The notes under the pieces were generated by a model. It saw only the letters and a list, made by a program, of their open reading frames with translations. It had not been told where the DNA came from and did not search any database. The translations under genes were made by a program, and so were the position numbers. From Gammaproteobacteria bacterium (GTDB lineage: Bacteria; Pseudomonadota; Gammaproteobacteria; SZUA-140): DNA of 64,000 nucleotides. Below are positions 61,535 through 64,000 of this stretch, one piece after another. Location of the stretch: positions 62,001 to 126,000 of the forward strand of contig JADJWH010000004.1 in NCBI GenBank assembly GCA_016716465.1, read 5' to 3'. Positions within the stretch are counted from its first letter, which is position 1; each line of letters begins with the position of its first letter.

Positions 61535-62179
61535 TCAGGTCGCCGCATCCGGACCAGCCGAAGCGCTCTGAGCTAACCGTTGACCGGCCAGGATATCGGG
61601 TTTGACACGACTCAAGAACTCGGCACAGGCACCCACGACACCCGCCTCAATAATCATGATCGGAATATGCGCTAACAGCACCGCACCCGCCACCGCGTGG
61701 AAAGCCTCGCCGGTGGTCGCCAGCGCCAGCGCAAGAATAATGCCGGAAACTCCAACTGCAGTGGCTCCCGCCAGCGCCCCGAAGATGAATTCCCTGCGCT
61801 TGAATGAAAAGCGATAACGTTGTTGCCATACGATATAGGCAACCAACGCTCCTCCACCCATCATCAGGCTGTTCACGCCGATGACGGTAACTCCGCCATG
61901 ACCGAACAGGATGGCCTGTAACACCAGACCGACCAAGACTGCGGGAAAGGCCCGCCAGCCCAAGATCACGCCCACCAACCCGTTCAGGATCAAATGCACG
62001 CTGGTTACCCCGATGGGTACATGGATCAGGGACGAAACGAAGAACACTGAGGTAATCACGGAGATCTTGGGAATTTCCTCCAGGTCCATCTTGCGCATGG
62101 TAGCTGCGGCAAGCACAGCGGTACCGACAAATCCGGTGATCAATACCGGGGCGCTCAATACACCTTCTGAAATATGCAT
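61535..62179 (-). CDS. nikM: Nickel/cobalt ECF transporter substrate-binding component
   Basis: A 214-residue membrane protein of the CbiM/NikM family. It begins MHISEGVLSAPVLITGF; the N-terminal amine and His2 form part of the metal site known for this family. HVPIGVTSVHLILNGLVGVILGW and GVNSLMMGGGALVA are also typical. About seven hydrophobic segments. Length is shorter than fused NikMN proteins, and the partner function is supplied by the separate NikL protein upstream. Confidence 0.93.
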   Translation of the reverse strand: MHISEGVLSAPVLITGFVGTAVLAAATMRKMDLEEIPKISVITSVFFVSSLIHVPIGVTSVHLILNGLVGVILGWRAFPAVLVGLVLQAILFGHGGVTVIGVNSLMMGGGALVAYIVWQQRYRFSFKRREFIFGALAGATAVGVSGIILALALATTGEAFHAVAGAVLLAHIPIMIIEAGVVGACAEFLSRVKPDILAGQRLAQSASAGPDAAT

Positions 62180-62254
62180 AGGATCCTGCCAGTGCCGTGG
62201 TGAAGGTTGGATTCTGAGTCTATCGGCAACTCCAGTGTGAAACGGAGGAAAAAT

Positions 62255-62992
62255 TTACTTCGCTGCAGTTGAAGACGAAGACCGGGAGCCAGTCCCGTCC
62301 AGCATCTTCCGGGCCTTGACGTAGAACAATATCCCAACAATGCCGAAGATAAAGCCTATGCCACCAACGATGTTCGCGAATCCCGCGCGCTCCTTCAGCT
62401 CTTCGATCGCTCGCATCAGGGGCAGATTGGCCTCCGCAACCGCCTTGCGAACCACCGCCTCGCTGGCGCTCACGGATCCGGGTGGTGACGGGGCAGCCTC
62501 CTCCGTCGCCGCTTCACCTATAACGGGTGCCTCGTTGTGACCCTCCGATGTCTTCGAATCCGCCTCCGAAACAACAGTCGGGCTGACCCCGCTCAGCTCA
62601 TCGCGCGAAATGAGGAATTCCGCGCGATGCCCCATCCCGGCATTGAGAACGATACGGAGATCCGTGATCTTTGGGATATCGAAAGAAAACTTCCCATTAT
62701 GGTCCGTCAAACCCTTGACTAGAACGTTCTTGTCGGGATCGGTAACGATGACATCGCAGTTCATCGGCTTGTTGCCATCAGCAAAATACCCTTCCATCAT
62801 GACCTTGTTGCCCTCGACATAGGCAAACATGTTCACCTTGTGCGCATAGGCATGACTGGAGGCCAGACTGAGGATAAAAATCCCGGAAAGCACCAACAGG
62901 AAGCGGAGATCAAATGAACTGAAGGACGCGCCCAGTTGCCGGGGCGCGTCATCGACTCCTGCTCCTTTCATCGGATCGGTGAAAGTAGACAT
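62255..62992 (-). CDS. nikL: NikL-like periplasmic component of the nickel transporter
   Basis: A protein of about 245 residues with a signal/anchor segment (FLLVLSGIFILSLASSHAYA) ending at AHKVNMFAYVEGNKVMMEGYF, a beta-sandwich domain resembling carboxypeptidase-regulatory repeats (GLTDHNGKFSFDIPK), an acidic linker, and a C-terminal membrane helix GGIGFIFGIVGILFYVKARK. This matches NikL, which I recall as taking the place of NikN in some nickel ECF systems. His at the mature N-terminus may bind metal. I chose the ATG at 62992, after GAGGT. It is between nikK and nikM. Confidence 0.82.
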   Translation of the reverse strand: MSTFTDPMKGAGVDDAPRQLGASFSSFDLRFLLVLSGIFILSLASSHAYAHKVNMFAYVEGNKVMMEGYFADGNKPMNCDVIVTDPDKNVLVKGLTDHNGKFSFDIPKITDLRIVLNAGMGHRAEFLISRDELSGVSPTVVSEADSKTSEGHNEAPVIGEAATEEAAPSPPGSVSASEAVVRKAVAEANLPLMRAIEELKERAGFANIVGGIGFIFGIVGILFYVKARKMLDGTGSRSSSSTAAK

Positions 62993-63031
62993 GAGAACCT
63001 CATACGACATGTGAGAATTATTACATAAAAC

Positions 63032-63826
63032 CTACTTCATGTCATGGGCGCGAACCCACAGCACGGCACCGATCTCGATCGGATAGTCCTTGCCGTCATG
63101 CTTCATGGTATTCTCATCTTCGTTCAGCGCAGCAAAGCCCCACCAGCCGGCCCGAGGCATCGCATAGGTGAACACACCGTTGGCATCTGCCTTGACCACC
63201 TGGGTAATCATGGGATCGGCCTCCACCTTGAGCTTGCCATCCTTATTGTAGTACTCGACCTCTACCTCGGTGAAGGGAACCGGCTTCCCGTTGACCTTGA
63301 CGACGCCCTGGAATACGTTACCGGCGTAGATGCCGTATGGACGTGTCAGGGGGGATATCTCGGTCTTGAGCCCGACCTCATCACCCCAGCCTTCCTCTAA
63401 TCCGAAGGCATTTACCACGACCTTGGTGTAGTGAATGATGAATGACTCCTCGGCCGGCTCCCAGTAAGGCTTTGGCTCGATATAGAAAGTATGGTCGCCG
63501 GGGGACTTCAGTGCGTAGGACGCCTTGAATCCGTCATGCGACTCGCCGTCCAGTCCTTTGTATTTGGTTGCCTTCAGGCTATCCAGCAGATTTTTTTTCT
63601 CGCCGCCGACAAGCACACCGAACTGGGCGGGCTTGACCATGTCCATCCCATGACCTTCAAAGGGATGCCAGAACATCACGTCGATATCCAGGTTGCGATT
63701 TTCATCCTGGCGAACCATGTCGTCCGACGGAATGATCATTTGAAAGTGAGCAGAGGCCGTACCGACAACCCCTATAGCCACCAAACCGCCCATGAAAAGG
63801 CTCAATTTCATTTTTTTATCTCTCAT
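63032..63826 (-). CDS. nikK: DUF4198 (NikK-type) periplasmic nickel-binding protein
   Basis: A 264-residue exported protein. The signal peptide MKLSLFMGGLVAIGVVGTASA is followed by HFQMIIPSD, so the mature protein starts with His, as often in DUF4198. Other features are FWHPFEGHGMDMVKP, GDHTFYIEPKPYWEPAEESFIIHYTKV, and VKVNGKPVPFTEVEVEYYNKDG, ending in a conserved LWVRAHD-type stretch. DUF4198 genes named nikK occur with nickel ECF transporters. It is the first gene of the operon; AGGAG lies about ten bases before ATG 63826. Confidence 0.85.
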   Translation of the reverse strand: MRDKKMKLSLFMGGLVAIGVVGTASAHFQMIIPSDDMVRQDENRNLDIDVMFWHPFEGHGMDMVKPAQFGVLVGGEKKNLLDSLKATKYKGLDGESHDGFKASYALKSPGDHTFYIEPKPYWEPAEESFIIHYTKVVVNAFGLEEGWGDEVGLKTEISPLTRPYGIYAGNVFQGVVKVNGKPVPFTEVEVEYYNKDGKLKVEADPMITQVVKADANGVFTYAMPRAGWWGFAALNEDENTMKHDGKDYPIEIGAVLWVRAHDMK

Positions 63827-63953
63827 TAGAGTGTGCTCCTGAATAGAAGGATTTTTGATTACTGGATCTGCAGCGCGTGGATCTTGGTCCGTGATGGTAT
63901 ATTTAACAACGGCCCAACTCTATGGTTTTATTGATAAAGCCTGAGGATATGAA

Positions 63954-63978
63954 GTAATCCGTATTATTTACGGATAAC
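63954..63978 (-). promoter_or_regulatory. Palindrome upstream of the nickel operon
   Basis: A 25-base dyad, GTAATCCGTA-N5-TACGGATAAC, with nine of ten arm positions paired, about 130 bases before nikK in A/T-rich DNA. It is a candidate operator of NikR or another metal regulator. It does not match the enterobacterial NikR site. Confidence 0.45.
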
Positions 63979-64000
63979 ATTTAATATTTTAACCGCTATA

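Overview
The window is chromosomal DNA of a Gram-negative bacterium, most likely a gammaproteobacterium. The evidence is GC-rich housekeeping DNA, signal peptides and lipoproteins throughout, and three classic gammaproteobacterial gene orders: lolB-ispE-tRNA-Gln-prs-rplY-pth-ychF-tRNA-Met, hemA-prfA-prmC, and mreBCD-mrdA-mrdB-mltB-rlpA-dacA-dat-ybeD-lipB-lipA. I cannot name the genus from sequence alone.

Layout. Positions 1-1.2 kb hold the end of a WrbA-like flavoprotein and a sulfotransferase. 1.35-3.55 kb is a BaeR/BaeS-like two-component system. 3.9-9.1 kb is a tandem duplication of a two-gene operon (A then B, minus strand) for secreted proteins of a family I do not recognise; a more distant member lies at 53.7-54.7 kb. 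Each operon has a 5' leader hairpin, a 3' hairpin and a rho-independent terminator. 9.6-13.0 kb has a lipoprotein hydrolase, a DUF4105 protein and a DUF3015 protein. 13.1-44.0 kb is housekeeping: tRNAs, translation factors, gatCAB, cell-shape and peptidoglycan genes, lipoate synthesis, folate genes, plsY and tsaD.

44.3-54.7 kb is the most unusual part. An ABC-2 exporter has an ATPase with five tryptophan-rich repeats at its C-terminus. It faces a minus-strand series: a LolA-like protein, a ribbon-helix-helix/zinc-cysteine regulator, two outer-membrane barrel proteins and a TPR protein with a C-terminal barrel. The regulator gene has a perfect palindrome between its likely -35 and -10 boxes, and a degenerate copy lies upstream of the LolA-like gene.

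55-64 kb handles metals: NikR, a copper operon (copZ, a CsoR-like repressor with a C-H-H metal fingerprint, copA) and a nickel ECF transporter operon (nikK, nikL, nikM, nikQ, nikO) whose ATPase has a 100-residue tail with about 43 histidines.

Best candidates for something undescribed are the tryptophan-repeat ABC exporter with its neighbouring envelope genes, and the duplicated secreted A/B family with its conserved untranslated hairpins. mreC shows an apparent one-base frameshift at its 5' end.
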